Shown piece by piece: positions 63,064-64,000 of a stretch of DNA of 64,000 nt (positions within the stretch are counted from its first letter, which is position 1; every line of letters begins with the position of its first letter). This DNA comes from Mangrovivirga halotolerans (GTDB taxonomy: Bacteria; Bacteroidota; Bacteroidia; Cytophagales; Cyclobacteriaceae), in NCBI RefSeq assembly GCF_026241165.1, contig NZ_JAPFQN010000002.1, positions 372,001 to 436,000 of the forward strand. Reading direction: 5' to 3'. The notes under the pieces are model-generated. The model saw only the letters and a list, made by a program, of their open reading frames with translations, did no database searches and was not told where the DNA came from. The position numbers and the translations under genes are program-made.

Positions 63064-64000
63064 TTGAAGCATAAAACCAAAATATTCAATGACCCTGTTT
63101 ACGGATTTATTTCCGTTCCCTATGGCTTACCTCTGAACACCGTTGACCACCCTTATTTTCAGCGATTAAGAAGAATTAAGCAGCTTGGCCTGGCAGAATT
63201 GGTTTATCCTGGAGCACTACATACCAGATTCCATCATGCATTAGGGGCTTACCATCTTATGGGGCTTGCTCTCCAGCAACTCAGATATAAAGGTCACGAT
63301 ATTTCAGATGAAGAATTTGAGGCAAGTCAAATGGCTATTTTACTTCACGATATAGGCCATGGTCCTTTTAGTCATGCACTGGAATATTCATTAATGCCGG
63401 GAATAAGACATGAAGAAATGTCTATTCAGATTATGAAACGACTTAATGAACAATTTGAAGGAGCCCTGGACCTTACTCTTCGGATTTTCAATAACCAATA
63501 TGAAAGGCACTTTTTCCATGAATTAGTAAGTAGCCAGCTTGATATTGACCGCCTGGACTATTTAATGAGGGATAGCTTTTTTACCGGGGTTAGTGAAGGA
63601 ACTGTTGGTTCTTCACGTATTATTAAAATGCTGGAAATAGAAAACGACAGACTGGTTGTAGAAGAAAAAGGTATCTATTCAATCGAAAACTTCCTTAATA
63701 GTCGAAGACTAATGTACTGGCAGGTATACCTGCACAAAACTGCTGTGGCAGCAGAAAAAATGCTGATTCAAACTATCAAAAGAGCAAAATTTCTTGCCAG
63801 AACGGGTGTGGAAGTTCATTGTTCCCCTTTTCTTAAGCCTTTTTTAGAAAATAATTATACAATAGATCAAATTAAAAATAACCCGGAAATACTAAATAAT
63901 TACTGTGAACTGGACGATGCTGATATTTGGAATGCAGTAAAATCATGGTCCAGACACGAAGACAAAGTACTTTCTTCATTATGCCGAATGATTATTGACA
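63064..64000 (+). CDS. HD-domain phosphohydrolase (dGTPase-like, 3' truncated by window)
   Basis: The frame is open from a stop at 63046 and the likely start is the TTG at 63064, giving 'KHKTKIFNDPVYGFISVPYGL'; no ATG precedes the conserved sequence. 'HTRFHHALGAYHLMG' and 'AILLHDIGHGPFSHALE' form the HD metal site with His...His-Asp, and 'SSQLDIDRLDYLMRDSFFTGV' is typical of COG1078-type deoxynucleotide hydrolases. The end lies outside the window. It is divergent from porX. Confidence 0.9.
   Translation, partial: MKHKTKIFNDPVYGFISVPYGLPLNTVDHPYFQRLRRIKQLGLAELVYPGALHTRFHHALGAYHLMGLALQQLRYKGHDISDEEFEASQMAILLHDIGHGPFSHALEYSLMPGIRHEEMSIQIMKRLNEQFEGALDLTLRIFNNQYERHFFHELVSSQLDIDRLDYLMRDSFFTGVSEGTVGSSRIIKMLEIENDRLVVEEKGIYSIENFLNSRRLMYWQVYLHKTAVAAEKMLIQTIKRAKFLARTGVEVHCSPFLKPFLENNYTIDQIKNNPEILNNYCELDDADIWNAVKSWSRHEDKVLSSLCRMIID

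Noticed and set aside
1-64000. CRISPR arrays, tRNA or rRNA genes, insertion sequences and prophage
   Set aside because: No regular repeat-spacer series, no tRNA-like cloverleaf, no transposase or integrase, and no phage structural genes were seen by eye.

Overview
The window is AT-rich DNA from a member of the Bacteroidota, most likely a marine Cytophagales-type bacterium. The evidence is a SusC/SusD pair, many lipoproteins with the LxxC-type box, a type IX secretion regulator (PorX) with a CHU_C-tailed secreted protein, DUF2141 and DUF2490 proteins, and a near absence of Shine-Dalgarno sequences. The genus cannot be fixed from this sequence. No tRNA, rRNA, CRISPR array, insertion sequence or prophage was seen.

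Layout. 1-2.95 kb: end of a SusC-like receptor and its SusD partner. 3-12.6 kb: mixed single genes, including a 3-hydroxyacyl-CoA dehydrogenase, a SigZ-like sigma factor next to an ArsI/CadI-type metalloenzyme, a ComEC-like protein with a degraded metallo-beta-lactamase motif, and a lipoprotein archaemetzincin. 12.6-15.6 kb: a TPP riboswitch with its own terminator controls four overlapping genes (SAM methyltransferase, AIR-synthase/HypE/ThiL-fold protein, ThiE/TenI-like protein lacking phosphate-site residues, Trm112-like protein). This is the best candidate for an undescribed system. 15.6-25.2 kb: serine hydrolase, CoA-transferase, HxlR regulator, CvfB-like S1 protein, a TPR protein with a histidine-kinase H-box but no ATPase domain, and secreted proteins. 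25.2-35.6 kb, minus strand: EEP hydrolase, DUF2490, a secreted protein, an MscS channel, a matrixin-like lipoprotein, a tricorn-type protease split by a one-base frameshift, a lipoprotein and a very short sigma factor. 36-39.1 kb: a GCS2-CBS fusion overlapping an aspartoacylase-family gene. 39.3-41.8 kb: a TlpA-like oxidoreductase overlapping a lone DsbD N-terminal domain, and a lipoprotein RidA. 41.9-44.8 kb: 2-oxoacid:ferredoxin oxidoreductase. 45-54 kb: a LytS/LytTR pair, a T9SS cargo, a GAF protein, DinB and SDR proteins. 54-64 kb: housekeeping genes: valS, fumarylacetoacetase with flavin reductase and HAD phosphatase, then ald-tsaE-porX and a divergent HD phosphohydrolase cut by the window end.

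How genes work together. The TPP operon reads as one regulated unit: the riboswitch should shut it off when TPP is plentiful, so its product probably relates to thiamine synthesis, salvage or a thiamine-like compound. The redox pair probably carries electrons to periplasmic substrates. FahA, flavin reductase and HAD lie in one direction, but a terminator separates FahA from the other two. PorX regulates the secretion route that the CHU_C protein probably uses. Function calls rest on reading motifs and family resemblance by eye; no searches were run.
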